Of a stretch of 64,000 bases of DNA, positions 12,279 through 24,554 are shown in pieces. The notes beneath the pieces are model-generated. The model saw nothing but the letters and a program-made list of their open reading frames with translations. It ran no database searches and was not told the DNA's origin. This stretch comes from Camarhynchus parvulus (taxonomy: Eukaryota > Chordata > Aves > Passeriformes > Thraupidae). Positions within the stretch are counted from its first letter, which is position 1. Each line of letters starts with the position of its first letter. The stretch is from assembly GCF_901933205.1 (NCBI RefSeq), contig NC_044601.1, positions 30,914,352-30,978,351 of the forward strand, read 5' to 3'. Position numbers and translations under genes: made by a program.

Positions 12279-12842
12279 TGTCTTAGGTTACAATGTAAGA
12301 AGTAACCAAAGTATGTATTCTATTACCATCTTCATAAACTGTCAAAACAGGTGGGGCAGTGTTCCTTATCTCCTCCATGACTCATCTCTGATAACTCCCT
12401 CCCAGGGCTATCTTCTGTTAATGGGCCATCAGGTGACTGCATGACTGATAAAATCACTTCACCCCATTCCGAGATGCTCCACCCAGGGAGAGGAACCAAA
12501 CATTCCTACCTGGATATAATCTGAGGTTGGAAGACCAGAACCACCCTCCCTACTGGATTCCCACAGGACAAGAGCTACATCACCATCCATTGGACCTTCA
12601 GAGGAAGATCAAGCCCTTCTACAGGGTCATTGCTCCAACAGACCCACACGTGTCACTGCAGGAGGACTGCAGCCACCATTCAATCAGACTGCTACCAACA
12701 CCATGACCCACAGAGTGTCAGGTTGTATTCTGACTCTGTCAGGTTAAGCCAGTGCTTCTCTATTATTGTCTTTATTTTAGTTTTCTAATTAAATTGTAGA
12801 TTTAATCTCCCACTGCTTTGCTTTCAAACTAGTATATCAGCA
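12279..12842 (+). mobile_element. Solitary LTR of an endogenous retrovirus
   Basis: A segment of about 560 bp starts TGTCTTAGG and ends near ...ATCAGCA, with the layout of a bird ERV LTR that I recognise from memory. Features include an LTR-like 5' start, a mid-element G/C-richer R/U5-type section, an ATTAAA poly(A)-type signal at 12788-12793, and T-rich sequence just before it. No internal gag/pol sequence adjoins it, so it is a solo LTR left by recombination between two LTRs. No convincing target duplication is visible; the flanks tcagc and tcact match at only three of five positions. The 3' boundary is uncertain by about 5 bases. Confidence 0.65.
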
Positions 12843-13180
12843 TCACTCAGGGCTGACAGTGTACAACCCACCATGTTAAAAAAAAAAGAGATTGTTTTAT
12901 AGACCTTACGCCAACTTGTTCTCTTTCTGCCCCATGAGCACACAATTATCAATGGTTTCAGTAAACCTGAATTCAGATATTTTTCTTTGCAAACCTGGGC
13001 AATTCTAACTTCCAAAGAGACTAAACAAGAATCACCCACTAAGGAAAACTTAAGATTCACACTTTAGTTCTCACCTGATAGCAAAAAGACACTTGCCACA
13101 GGGGCTTATTTTTTGCTTAGCACTCCAGTGTGCAAGAATACAAAAGCCTTGTGATAGCTGGACCACAGTTTCAGAAAAAT

Positions 13181-13515
13181 GAATCACAGAATCCTAGAAT
13201 ATGCTGAGTTGGAAGAGACCCACAAATATTGAGTCCAACTCGTGGCCCTGTACAGGACCACCCCAAGAATCACACCATGAGCCTGTTGTTCAAACTCTTT
13301 GAACTCTGTCAGGCTTGATGCTATGACCACTTCTCTGGGGAGCTTGTTTCCCTGCCCAAACATGCCTCAGGTGAGGAACCTTTTCCTGATATCTAACCTA
13401 AATCCTCCCTGACACAACTTCATGCCATTCCATCATGTCCTGTCACTGGTCACCACAAAAAAGAAACCAGTGCCTGTCCCTCCTGTTCTCCTCTAGAGGA
13501 AGCTGTAGACTGCAT
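13181..13515 (-). mobile_element. CR1 LINE 3' end, minus strand
   Basis: On the minus strand this is the last roughly 330 bp of a CR1. The tail region reads gaatcacagaatcctagaat at the low-coordinate end, followed by the conserved block that reads gagttggaagagaccc on the plus strand. The 5' break lies near 13500-13520. No coding remnant of use is kept. The divergence of the tail octamers suggests moderate age. Confidence 0.9.
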
Positions 13516-16244
13516 TAAGGGCTCCCCAAAGTCCACCCAAAACCCTTAACTCACTTTCTTTATCTACAGTGAAAGCACTCCCCCACCACCCATTAAAGGG
13601 TAATAGGTACACTATTAGTGTACACAGTTACACTGAATCAAATTACCGAAGACCACTCCCTTTCTACACTCCACTGAATTAAAGAAAAGCATCTTCATAG
13701 AAATGAGCAATATCCTGCTACTGACAATTGCAGCTGGCAGTTTGTTCCACTCCTGACCACTTCAGCAGGTTACTGAAAGGTTCCAGCCACAGTTCTCCAT
13801 AAATAACTCCAGAGTCAGCACCAGTTACCATCAGCTCTGGATCCTACAACCCACTTTATTGCAGCAATCTGAGCACTACCAAGAGAAACCAGACCCGTGT
13901 TAGTGGGAGCACAAAGCTGCTGCAGGCTTCTAAATTATGAGATGCTCAAATAAACTTTTGTCTGCTGTTTCTACAGCATGGAAAAGAAAATGCCTGGCTA
14001 GCCCCTCAAAGAACAGGCCAAGAAGGAACTCAAGACAAGGAGCTGGTTGCTCACAGGGCACAAGATTCCCCATGTTCCCCTGCCCTCTGACAGAGTGCTT
14101 CATTCTGTGACATGTTGGAAAATCTTGCTCATGGAATTTATCAGCATTTTCTGGAATGAGTCTCAGGTGCCTGCAGCTCTCCTCACCCATACTACTGATG
14201 CCCTTAGATATCACCTAGCCTTCAGGAGAAGGAGACATGACACTGTCTACACAAACCCTTACCTCAGATATGGAAGAACAGATCTTTCTGCCTAACTTTT
14301 TTTATTCTGTGCCTTGCTCTTTCAATACTGAAGGTGGAATAATGGAAAAGAGGCTATGTTACCAAGCACAACCAATTAATTAAAAGTCTGAATGCCTGCT
14401 TTGAATTCCCTTAATATTTTTCATATATTATGTAGTTGCAGAAGATATGAAATTTTAGTAGGTCCAATAACACTCTGAGCCAATTCCCTCGCAGGGTGAC
14501 TACGGAATGCAACACTTACTTGTAAGTATTCAGTCCCTTCTTATTAGCTCTCTGTCTCCAAACTAACTCTATACAGGCAAAAATTAATAAACTAACTGCA
14601 AAGAAACATTACTGAACTCATGGATTCTCAGATGCACTTTCAGCTTGTCCATTGGTAATAAATGCTCTTCCCTTGAGGTTAGTCAGTTCTTAGTTGATTT
14701 CAAACAGATGACTGAGGCTGAATGCAAGGCTATCTTTCCTACTATTCTCAGTTCTCACTGTTTTCAAGAGCTTTACAGTCTAGCAGTACAGCAGATGTTC
14801 ATTTACTACCACAGCCCTTCTGATTGCTTTCTAGTGTCTTTTTCTGGTGGTGTGTATTTAGTCCAAATATCCACAATTATTGTGATGAGATTATGTCTAC
14901 AAACCACCAATTACTAGCTGACTAGAGATGTACCAACATATGCTACTTGTGCATATGAAGGTTGCAAGTTTGTGTTCCAGGATCAAAAACAGGAAATATC
15001 AACATTTCTCCACTGAGTATTTAATAGTTTTCCAGCTTTTTATTACTGAAAACAGATACCTTTCCTTGTGTCTGGGGTTAGAGATGGAGGGAATAAATTA
15101 TATTGTATTGCTACAATAACTTTTAATCTACAACTCCCTAGAAAGCAGATTATACCCTATATCAAGACTTCTTGATTTTGCCTGCCTTAAGCCTTTGTTC
15201 TCTCACATGCATGCACAGAAAGATATATCCATATATAGATATTTGCCATATCTTTTATCCAGATTTACAATTTCACAGTTTTTTCCCCCGATGTCTTACA
15301 GACACTCAGTGTAGATGAAGCCTGACTTTATAACTTTTAATGCTTGAGGTGCTGTCATTAGGATAATCTGGGCAAAAACAGACCAACAATGTGAAATATT
15401 TTTGTGACAGACAGCAAAGCACAGATTGATAGTACAAGCAGGAGCCCCAGAGAGGAAAGTTATCAAGGACTATTAAAGCATGGGACAGTATCTGTTTACA
15501 TAGGAAATACAGGCAGCTCTTTCAAAATGCCTGAACCTTATCTTTGCCTAGATGACAATGTCAAATGGAAAGATACATTTCAGGACAGATCAAAGTGTAT
15601 TTTTATTTCTACCTTCTATGAGTGAAGTCTCCACTTGTTTCAATTACTATTTTGGGGAACTGTTTTGCTTAGGTTACTTTTCAGATTTTAAAACTATTTT
15701 TCTTCCTTCTCTTGTTTGTTTCTTAAATCTTAAACAATGTCTTACTGGAACAGGGAGTCTCTTTTCTGTATTGATAACTGGCACAGTCCCCTCTGTTACT
15801 GGCACAAGACAGAAAACTTCAGAAACATCCAGACAAAGAGGAGAACTGAGACCTACAGTGCCTAGCACAATTTCCTCTGTTTGAGTCATGGGAAAATCCA
15901 GCACTGGGATGGAAACATTAGGTTAATGTCCACATGTCTCCAAAGTGGGGGAAGAAAAGCAAAGTCTTTTTTCCTCTTTTTCCTAGAGGGAAAAGGCTAA
16001 GAAGGGTCCCCATTACATCTACTGTTGCTTAAATTTTACAACTTTTCAGTGGTGTGAATATCACCTGAATTTCATGAGACAGAAAACCCAAATGCAATTC
16101 TATACAAGAGGTGCCAACTTTGAAATAAATACTTTCATGAGTTACATGGAGATCAAAACTGTTTATTTCTGCACAGTTTGTTTGAGCAAACTTCAGAACA
16201 ACACTGTTTGCATTTTTCCCTTGCTGTTTCTCATGATGCAAAGT
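13516..16244. other. Unique-looking DNA, no gene established
   Basis: No repeat family was recognised. A plus-strand open frame at 15404-15625 follows a plausible acceptor (TTTTTGTGACAG), but no splice donor, start context or known motif supports an exon. Other frames are under about 110 codons and unremarkable. Confidence 0.5.
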
Positions 16245-16322
16245 CACAGAATAACATAATGCTCTGGACTGGAAGGGAGCCTTAAAGTCATTTTTGGTTC
16301 CAACCCTCCTGCCATGGAAAGG
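16245..16322 (-). mobile_element. Short CR1 3' tail fragment, minus strand
   Basis: About 78 bp matches the CR1 3' terminus read in reverse: a degraded gtcacagaataacataatg tail, then ctggaagggagcctt and the ccaaccctcctgcc block. It is the stub of a heavily 5'-truncated insertion. Confidence 0.75.
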
Positions 16323-17282
16323 AATCATTATAACTTTGAGAAACAGTGCTGTTCTCACTAAAAATCAGTGCTGTCTATAAATCCATAATAAAGTTTACAA
16401 AACCACAAGATAGTCTAAACCATTCTGATTTTACTTGATGTCTCTTGCAATGAAACTAAAATAACTCATCAAGAAAAAAAAAACAGTCCTTTCAAATTAA
16501 TAGGCCATGCCACCTAGTTCTAAAAATATTTTCACTTTATCATCCAACCTGGGAGTTCAATAAACTTATCTTCTGCAGATGGTACACTTTCAGTAAATGT
16601 TACACATGATCAAGAGGTTTTAGAACCACAAACCAAGTTGACTCAAATATATAAACACAACATGACATTCAGTGGAAGATGGTTTGCAAAGAGGTGCAAT
16701 ACCTATGTGAAGAAAAGGAGGTAAAGTAAAATTAAATCAACCATAAATTTGCAGAATTTACAGGTGAGGTGGAAAATAAAAAAAAGCAAACAACATTTTT
16801 CACTATTTTGCTTTTCATAAAGATGTTTAGTTTGTTCTTTTCCCACATCAGGAATTAAACCTATTGAAATGCAGAGATAAATTTAGAGCTAACATTGCTC
16901 CCCTGCCCAAATCATGTCACAGAGAACTTCCCCACAGAGAACTGCATGAGGTAGCCACTGCCAGCAGGTTCTCCTGCAGCTGCAGCTTCTGTGCACAGAT
17001 TGCAGCAAAGCTTGTTGTCAGCTTCTTATCTAAATAGTTCTTGGAAACTCAGACATTTCAGAGGAAATTTTTGCTATATTTTTTGTTCTTTAAAATGATG
17101 TCTTCATCTAAGCTTTTTAAGGAAAGCATTTTGGTTGAATCCCCCTTTTTTGACCTAGTGATAATTTCATTTAAAAAACAGTTTACATAAAGGAATAAGG
17201 TATCTATGTTGGAAGAAGAAAAAAAATGTATACTTCAGTTTAGCAAATAATACAAAAAATATTGACCGATTTTTGACAATGA
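16323..17282. other. Unique-looking A/T-rich DNA
   Basis: Nothing recognisable as a gene or known repeat. Open frames are short. Confidence 0.5.
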
Positions 17283-17418
17283 AAATCCTGGATTTTATGC
17301 CACTTACATCTGATTTTTATTTCCATTTGCTTGTGAAATTTTCTGCTGAAAGACTTCATGTCAGTAGTGACAGCTGCCACAGTGAAAACAAAACAATGGA
17401 TGGCAGCTTGTGACTGGA
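17283..17418 (-). repeat. Unrecognised dispersed repeat, copy 1 (inverted relative to copy 2)
   Basis: The reverse complement of this segment matches 19210-19342 at roughly 80% identity by hand alignment over about 125 bases, with one 3-base gap and mostly transitions. It is not CR1 and not one of the LTRs here. Both copies keep the same open frame. On the minus strand this copy contains FVFTVAAVTTDMKSFS, closely similar to FVFTVAAITSDMMKSFS in copy 2. It could be a fragment of an old DNA transposon, an ancient SINE or LINE, or a locally duplicated and inverted sequence. I cannot name the family. Confidence 0.7.
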
Positions 17419-18306
17419 ACTGCCAAGAGGGGAAAAAAGTGAAAATTTTCATTAGCGGGGCAACTGAAAACATAGCTTTCAAAAATTTTTTTTTTTTTGA
17501 GAAATTTTCTCCTAAACTATGAAAAATATTTTGGCCAAAATTTGTACTAGTCTTCCCTAAATGTATTTTCTAGAAAGAGAAATTACATTTAATGGAATAA
17601 CTCAAATGTTAACAAATAAAAATCTTTTATATGTTTAAGTTCTTGACAAATGTGAGCTTGAGTGCTTTGCTCAAAGCAATACAAGAAGTATTTAGCGCCT
17701 TTGCAGGTCAGACTTGGGACTCTTTTGTCCCAGTGATGATGACCAAACCCATTCTTTCTTTGTTGTGCCCACAGTCTTTATGCTGCATTCACAGTAAGAG
17801 CTACTATATGCTGTTTCAGTAGGAAAAAAACTATAAAACGATTCTCAGAAGGCAACATGAATCAGTAAAACTCTCAAAGAAGTATTTTGTTTAAAATTCC
17901 CTTTTTAAACACCAATTTGTCGTCCTTCATTACTTAAATGCTATTTATTTTGTAAATAGGACTGAATGAAAAATGTCATCTATTATGGTCTCCTTAAATA
18001 CTGTACGGTATTTAGCTTTATTCAGACTAACAAAAAAAAAATTCCAACTCACACAAGAATCTTGACATTCTAATTAGCTGGTAATATCAACATTTCTCAT
18101 TCCAACCAATTCTTTCATTACTGGACCCGGTGTTAAAACATCATCAACAGAAAAAAAACCCCAACTTTTTTATTTCTTACGTCATTGAAATATAAATAAA
18201 TTTGATCAAGGAACAGTGTTTTAAAGCTGTGGGAAATTTAACACAGCAGGATGTTAGTTTATCTTGTTCTTTACCAAAGGAAAGAAGATATTCTATATAT
18301 AAATAA
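17419..18306. other. Unique-looking A/T-rich DNA
   Basis: No recognised element or exon. It lies in the loop between the two inverted repeat copies. Confidence 0.5.
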
Positions 18307-18421
18307 AATCATAGAATCAGTAAGGTTGGAAGAGACCTTCAGGATAATCCAGTCCAACTGTCAACCCAGCACTACCACTGTAGCCTCTAAGCCACTAAAC
18401 CACATCACCCAGATCCAGATA
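18307..18421 (-). mobile_element. CR1 3' tail fragment, minus strand
   Basis: About 115 bp of CR1 3' terminus: tail aatcatagaatcagtaaggt, then the ttggaagagacct block and agtccaactgtcaaccc. This belongs to the CR1 subgroup whose 3' UTR complement carries the 'ccactaaaccacatcacc' segment. Only the extreme 3' end was inserted or kept. Confidence 0.85.
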
Positions 18422-19209
18422 TATTTTGAATTTTTAAATTGCTCATTGCCAAGAAATTTTGTATTTCTCTTTTGATATTTTAGGCAATGAAGCTGTCCAC
18501 AGAAGGTTGTGCTGTGGATAAGTATAATCACTGAACAGAACATGGTTAGGATGGGGCTTCTGGAGAACACTTAAATAAAACTAAAAGCTTCAAATTTACA
18601 ACTATTCTGTTTGTTTATACATCTGTGCCATGGTCTTTCTAATGCGACCTTTATTTTCAGGATACCAGCAGCTGAGGAGAGTTGTGTTATGGAGCACACA
18701 AAGGGGATTCAGGCCAAGTGTTCACAAATTATTCAGGAAATAATTGGCACTGAGCATCCAGGCCTCAGGCAGCACCATTTCTAAGGCTTGTTCTTCTCTA
18801 CCCAAGTGACACATCCCTAAATTCCAAGGATAACCTTAAAATCCATCATGATTTCACTGATGGAGATGCCTAAAGGCCAGCTGAGGTTTCAAGGGTATCT
18901 GAAGACTTTCTATATACAAGGAGAACTAGAAATACGAGTCTGAATGACTGAATAAACCATCCCTTAGTCATTTTCCTCTATCTAGGTTGTATTTAGAGGT
19001 CCCTACGAAGGGGAAAGTTAGTGTAGGAAAATTAAGATAAATATTCTCATGTACAAAATCCACACCTGGGATCAGCTGACAACTCTTGAGGTAAATCACA
19101 ACCATTTATCTAGTCACATAATTGGTATCAAATGCCAAGCTTTTGGAGGTTGCTGGTCCCACACTGACCAGTCAAGAAGCACATCTGTCTGTCTCTGGGT
19201 GGGTCCATC
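18422..19209. other. Unique-looking DNA
   Basis: No gene or known repeat was recognised between the CR1 tail and the second copy of the unidentified repeat. Confidence 0.5.
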
Positions 19210-19342
19210 CAAGAGCTACCATCCACTACTTTGTTTTCACTGTAGCAGCTATCACTAGTGATATGATGAAATCTTTCAGCAACAGATTCCACAAAAAAAT
19301 GGAAATTAAAAGTAGATGCAAGTGGTAAAAAATGTCCTGGAT
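19210..19342 (+). repeat. Unrecognised dispersed repeat, copy 2
   Basis: This is the partner of 17283-17418 in opposite orientation, with a loop of about 1.8 kb. Weaker similarity may extend upstream toward 19190. The plus-strand frame FVFTVAAITSDMMKSFS, followed by FHKKMEIKSRCKW, parallels the minus-strand frame of copy 1, with mainly conservative changes. Shared frame could reflect descent from a coding part of a transposon, but over about 40 codons chance retention is possible. Confidence 0.7.
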
Positions 19343-19499
19343 ATGACTCCACTGTCTTTCCTAAAATTGATCATTTAAAATCCCTCTTTACAATGCATCA
19401 TCACCAACACATTAAATATGTGGGGTTTTAGATGGTCAATTTATACACATAAAATGTGTGGGTTTTAAAGCCAAGTCAGACTCACAGAAAGGGCTGTAA

Positions 19500-19678
19500 A
19501 GCTGGAAAAAACTGCCCAGGGAAGTGTCCGAGTCAGCAGGCATGCAGGTATTCAGAAGCATCAATGTGGCACTTGGGGACATGGCTTAGCAGTGGACTTG
19601 GCAACACCAGACCTACAGTTGGATTCAATGATCTTAAAGGTCTTTTCCAACCTAAACAATTTAATTTTTCTATGATTT
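19500..19678 (+). mobile_element. CR1 LINE 3' end, plus strand
   Basis: A 5'-truncated CR1 of about 180 bp begins at the ctgcccagggaagtg block and runs through gatcttaaaggtcttttcca to a degraded ttctatgatt tail. It includes the 'gcacttggggacatggctta' segment typical of one CR1 subgroup, the same one represented in reverse at 18307-18421. Confidence 0.85.
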
Positions 19679-21194
19679 AGGCAAGCCTCTTGCATACAAT
19701 TATCCAGAAAATCTCACCTAATCAGGGAAGGTTTTATTATACACATCTAGTGATATGATGACTTCTGTAAAGAAAATTTTTCTTATGTGTATCTTGACCT
19801 GTAAATTCTGGCAAGTTTCCTAGTAATTCACAGCAAATCAGAAAATCTAGTATAAGACAATCACTCTTCTTTTATCATTTAATAAGCAAGGAAAATACAC
19901 ATGAATCTCTGCATTGTCTACTTCAGGAAGATTCTGGGGATTTGACAACACCATGAATACATCACAATCTTATTTGTTACACAATTTGTGATCAAGTTCA
20001 TACTCAAATTTGCTACAAAGAAAGAGAGTAAAGGGAGGAGGCAACAGCTTTTCTGCGGAGTTTTTTTCCATGAAAAATTCTGAAAATAGTTCCAAAACAT
20101 CAGTTAGTTACTTTGGATTAATGCATGCTGTGACACACTCATGTCCTGACTAAGCTACCTACTTTCCTACTTTTCTTTCTTTTCCCTGCTACTTTTAATA
20201 TTAGATGGAAGAACTTTCACTTGATTTTCAAGAATCTTAAAGAAGAAATACTTTATAGCTAAACTTAACCGGACAAAAAGTAACAAAGGACAACACACTT
20301 GAAATGGAGCTAGCTACTGAGTGTAAAGTGAGTAACAAAGGGAGAGATGAAGATTGTTTCTTGTACATAATCATTTACTCACATTCAGTTCAGCATTTCT
20401 GTAGTTTGGGGTCACAGCAATCTTGCTCAGAGATACCAGCCTTTTAACCCTCTCAACCAAATGCATCAGTAAACTGAGGATGTTTGTTACTGACTGCTAC
20501 TGTTTTAAGGAGAGCCTCTCTCCAAAACTACATGAGTGTAGAGCTAAATAAAAAAGTATTTTATCAAGCACTTTGAAATATTTATGAAGTAATAACCCAT
20601 TTGCCCTCTGTCTGCTAATTCAGCTCTGACTAACAGCTCACTCCAGGACTTATACCATTATTTCCTACCTCTTAGTGGTATTGAATCAGTGTCTTTGTTA
20701 CCTGTGTCAATCTCCTTATTCCTACTTTTGTCTTGCACACAGCATAGGGTAAGAAAACTGTGACATGTCCTGCGGCTGTTTACCAAACAGAAAATTAACA
20801 CAACGAAAAAAGATAATCTGGACATTTAGAGTGACTTCTGCATAGGATTTCACACGGATACAAGTTTGCTCTTATATTCCTTTCTACAGAGCAGTTGGCT
20901 GTCACCATGAGCACCAGCTGTTCTTCAATTTGAACTGAGGAACAGACCTTTCCCACCAGCCTTCCCTCTACAGCAAGTAGCAGTGGGAAAGCATTTTTGC
21001 TTCCCCATCTGCAGGAGGGTAAGGGATGGGAAGGATGCACAGCAGAGTGCACAAGCTCCCAGTACTAGGAAAAGAGGCTGGGCTGAAGTGGTCACCAGGT
21101 TTCAGAAATAAGCCTAAAGTAATGGACTCGTCAGATTTTACAAAACCTGACAGACACAGAACAGTGAAAATACTATAGGAAATCAGATCAACTA
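19679..21194. other. Unique-looking DNA
   Basis: No recognised element. Open frames near 20795-21240 on the minus strand are without motifs. The last 150 bases may be diverged CR1 leading into the next copy. Confidence 0.5.
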
Positions 21195-22450
21195 GACTCC
21201 TGAGCTGGTAGATGGGGACAGGGAGAAGAAGAGCCCTCACGGTAACCCAAGAGAAAGCAGTTAGTGACCTGCTGAGCCACTTAGATGCTCACAAGCCTCT
21301 GGGACCAGAGGGACCATCCTAGGGTGATGAGGGAACTGACAGAAGGTCTCACCAAGCCGGTCTCCATCATTTACCATCAGTCCTGGCTCACGGGGGAGGT
21401 CCCAGATGACTGGAGGTTGGCCAGTGTGACACCCACCCACAAGAAGGGCAGGAAGATCCAGGAAACTTCTGGCCTGTCAGCCTGACCTTGGTGCCCAGCA
21501 AAGTTATGGCACAGATCATCTTGAGTGCCATCACATGGCACTTACAGGATGCCCAGGGGATCAGCCAGCATGGATTTAGGAGGGGCAGGTCCTGCCTGAC
21601 CAACCTGATCTCTTTTTATAACCTGGTGACCCACCTGGTGGATGAGGGGAAGGCTGTGGATGTTGTCCACTTGACCTTCAGCAATGCCTTTGATACCATC
21701 TCTCCACAGCACTCCTGGAAAAGCTGGCAGCCCATGGCTTGGAGAGGAGCACTCCTTGCTGGGCTCAGAACTGGCTGGATGGTGGGGTCCGTGGATTGGA
21801 GGTGAACGGTGCTGCATCCAGCTGGTGACCGGTCACCAGTGGACACCAAGTTGAGTGTATTGATCTGCTGGAGGGTAGGAGGCCTCTGCAGAGGGAACTG
21901 AACAAGCCCCATGTACTTGGCACTGGTGAGACCACACCTAGAGTTCTGTGTCCAGTTCTGGGGCCCCCAATTCAGGAAGGTTGTTGAGATGCTGGAGCAT
22001 GTCCAGAGAAGGACAACAAGGCTGGTGAAGGGCTTAGAACACAAGTCCTATGAGGAGTGTCTGAGGGAGCTGGGGGTATTTAACCTGGAGAAGAGGAGGC
22101 TCAGGGGTGACGTTTATCACTCTCCTCAACTGCCTGAGAAGAGAGGTGAGGTTGATCTCTTCTTCCAGATAATCAGTGACAGGACAAGAGGCCACAGTCT
22201 TCCCACTAGCCTTCTGTGCCAGGGGAAGTTTAGGCTGGACTTTAAGAATTTCTTCACAGGAATAGTGACTGGAGATTTGAATGGGCTGCTCAGGGAGGTG
22301 GTGGAATCACTGTCAATGGAGATGTTTAAGAAAAGACTGGATGCAGCACTCAGTGCCATGATCTGGTTGACACAGTGGTGCTAGGTCACAGGATGGACTG
22401 GATGATCTCAAAGGTCTTTTTCAACTTGGTTAATTCTGTGATTCTGTGAT
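21195..22450 (+). mobile_element. CR1 LINE, 5'-truncated, internal deletions removing RT core
   Basis: The plus strand retains CR1 ORF2 from the LDAHKPLGP segment (the KSxGPDGIHP region), through WLTGEVPDDWRLASVTPTHKK, QHGFRRGRSCLTNLI and the motif A region, to the 3' UTR and the tail attctgtgattctgtgat (22433-22450). In motif A the expected catalytic aspartate is threonine (HLTFSNAFD, codon at 21674-21676). Immediately after the ggtcaccagtgg block near 21841, about 100 bp is missing, which removes motif B and the FADD motif C. A second deletion near 21890 removes the thumb region up to GCACTGGTGAG. A one-base shift also follows PTHKKGRK. The element is inactive. Its clean octamer tail suggests it is among the younger copies here. 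Confidence 0.9.
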
Positions 22451-23849
22451 CTTAATGTACTGCTGACAGGCCATATTAAGACTTCCTTCTTGGAATAAAT
22501 CCTTTCCCAAAAGCAGCAAAACCCCCAAGTTCTGATTGTGACAGGGCAAAAATATTCAGACTGGTACTTTGCATTTATCTGGGAGTGCCAGTGTCTTGCG
22601 CTTTATGTCACATTCTTAGGTGTTTTCTTACTTATACTTACATCACAAATAGGTAACTGGGCCTACACAAAATCTTACATGAGTAGCAGTAGGAACCAGA
22701 TCCTATTTCTGTAGAATTTCTGGAAGTAAGCATGACTGAATAAGAATTAGCCAACAGAAATGCAAAGCTTATTTATTACTTTGAAGGTAAAGGAACATAG
22801 TGCTTTGATTCTTTGATTCTATGACGCAAACAGAAGGAATGGACTTTAAAAAAATCATTGCTACATCTCAGGCAGTAAAAGTGCCATAAGGACTCACACT
22901 ATGTCTTCTTTATTTTAAGCCAGCTGTGCTCTCTTACCTCCTCACAGCTGATAAAAGCCCATTCTTTGAGAAGATGCTGTTGTCAGTGTTGATGGTTGCA
23001 AAATACTCCAGAGCAATTTTCTTTTCAAAAGCATGATATCAAGTGACTTTCACTTCTGTGCATGAAATATGCAAAATTTCATAGAAATACTGTGGTGATG
23101 AGGTAGTCTTTTTCACATTTTTTCCCCACTGAGGCTTTAACAGTTTTTTTCTTTGTACTGAAGGAAGTTCAAAGCTTTTGCTTTCTAGTAACACAAAAAT
23201 TAGGACTCCAATAAATTGATAATCTTCTGAATTTTAAAAGAATCTTAATTCAAATGTAAGAATGTAAAATACTTTTAACAAAGAACATGACTCAGAATTT
23301 TCCACCTCCATTTTTGAGTCTGTAACTTGGGCTTTCACATTCACATGGAGCTCCTAAAAATGCTACCCATACCTAAAATGAAAATACATTCTAATTACTT
23401 AGTTGTCATGAGAAAAGCCACATACATTTGTGTTTGGACAGACAGGACAGCCACAGGAGCCCACAGGTTTTCATGTGTGACCAGGAGTGTGTCCACAAGA
23501 CAGGAAATGAAAAAGAGCCTGACTTGTAAGGACCTACTGATATTTGTTCAAAAGCTTTAAAGACTAAGGTAATGCTACTTGAAAGAATGCAACTGCAAGG
23601 ACATATTTTGTTGGAAGGATGTGAGCAATCATTGAAGAAATCACAAAAAAATTTTTTCATTGCTTCTAAACCCTTTAGAAAGTTGTGCAAAAGAGTTTTT
23701 GCTCATAATGTCTTTGCTCAGAATGGTTATGAAAGAAATAAATTGTCAGAACTTTGACCACTGACCTAAATCAGCGTGCTACTTTGTTCAAATTCAGTCA
23801 ACATTCATCAGTCCTACCATACATTGCCATTACACCAAATGAATAAAGT
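22451..23849. other. Unique-looking A/T-rich DNA
   Basis: No exon or repeat family was recognised. A short run tttgattctttgattctatg at 22804-22823 resembles a CR1 tail, but without body sequence it cannot be assigned. Confidence 0.5.
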
Positions 23850-24554
23850 GGGCAAACAGGGCATGGTGCATTCAGCTGGGACATGGTGTGGCACTTCATG
23901 CAGGTAATGTGAGCAGGACAGGCACCAAGGCACTGCCAGCTCAAGCACTTAGCTCAGCTGGCAGTAATCATGGTCACCCAGAGAGCTCAGGTATGGTGTC
24001 TACTTGGAAAAGTGCCACTTCCTCTGTGTGCACCACAAAGGATGTGGTGGCCCAGGTGGAGCACCCACAAAAGCTTGCCGTGTTCCTGCTGCAGGGAGTG
24101 CCAAAACTTGGTGCTGCTGTCGGAGGGCAGCAGGGAGAGCAGCTCTGTGAGGTGCAATGGTCTGCTCAGCCAAGCGGCAGAGACTGCACATGAAGTGTTA
24201 GGGACTCTGAGGAAGAGACTGACTGGAGGAGCTGCACTCTGCCATGCCTCAGACAAACAGACCTGATATCCACTTCACAAGAAGCCATGGACCCCCTACC
24301 TGCTCACCACCAGCCAGAAGGAAGGGACCTTCAGGGTGGAGGGGACTGAAAATGGGTTTCTGCTTGGGGTGGCAGGTGAAACCCCTCCTGACCTGCCTTA
24401 CCTCCTCGAGTGCCCGTATGCAACCTGGAATCTAAGAAGTAGGAAAATGAGGACCAGAGAAATGATAATGTGGGTGAAGGTCCATCCAGGTTGATGAGGT
24501 TGCCTATGGCAGAGCAGTTTACCTGCCACATCACAACCTCCTCAGTTAAGAAAA

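Noticed and set aside
15404..15625. Possible exon after the TTTTTGTGACAG acceptor-like sequence
   Set aside because: No donor before the stop, no recognised motif, and no poly(A) signal at a sensible distance.
22804..22823. CR1-tail-like octamers without an element
   Set aside because: Only about 20 bases match and no CR1 body sequence lies on either side.
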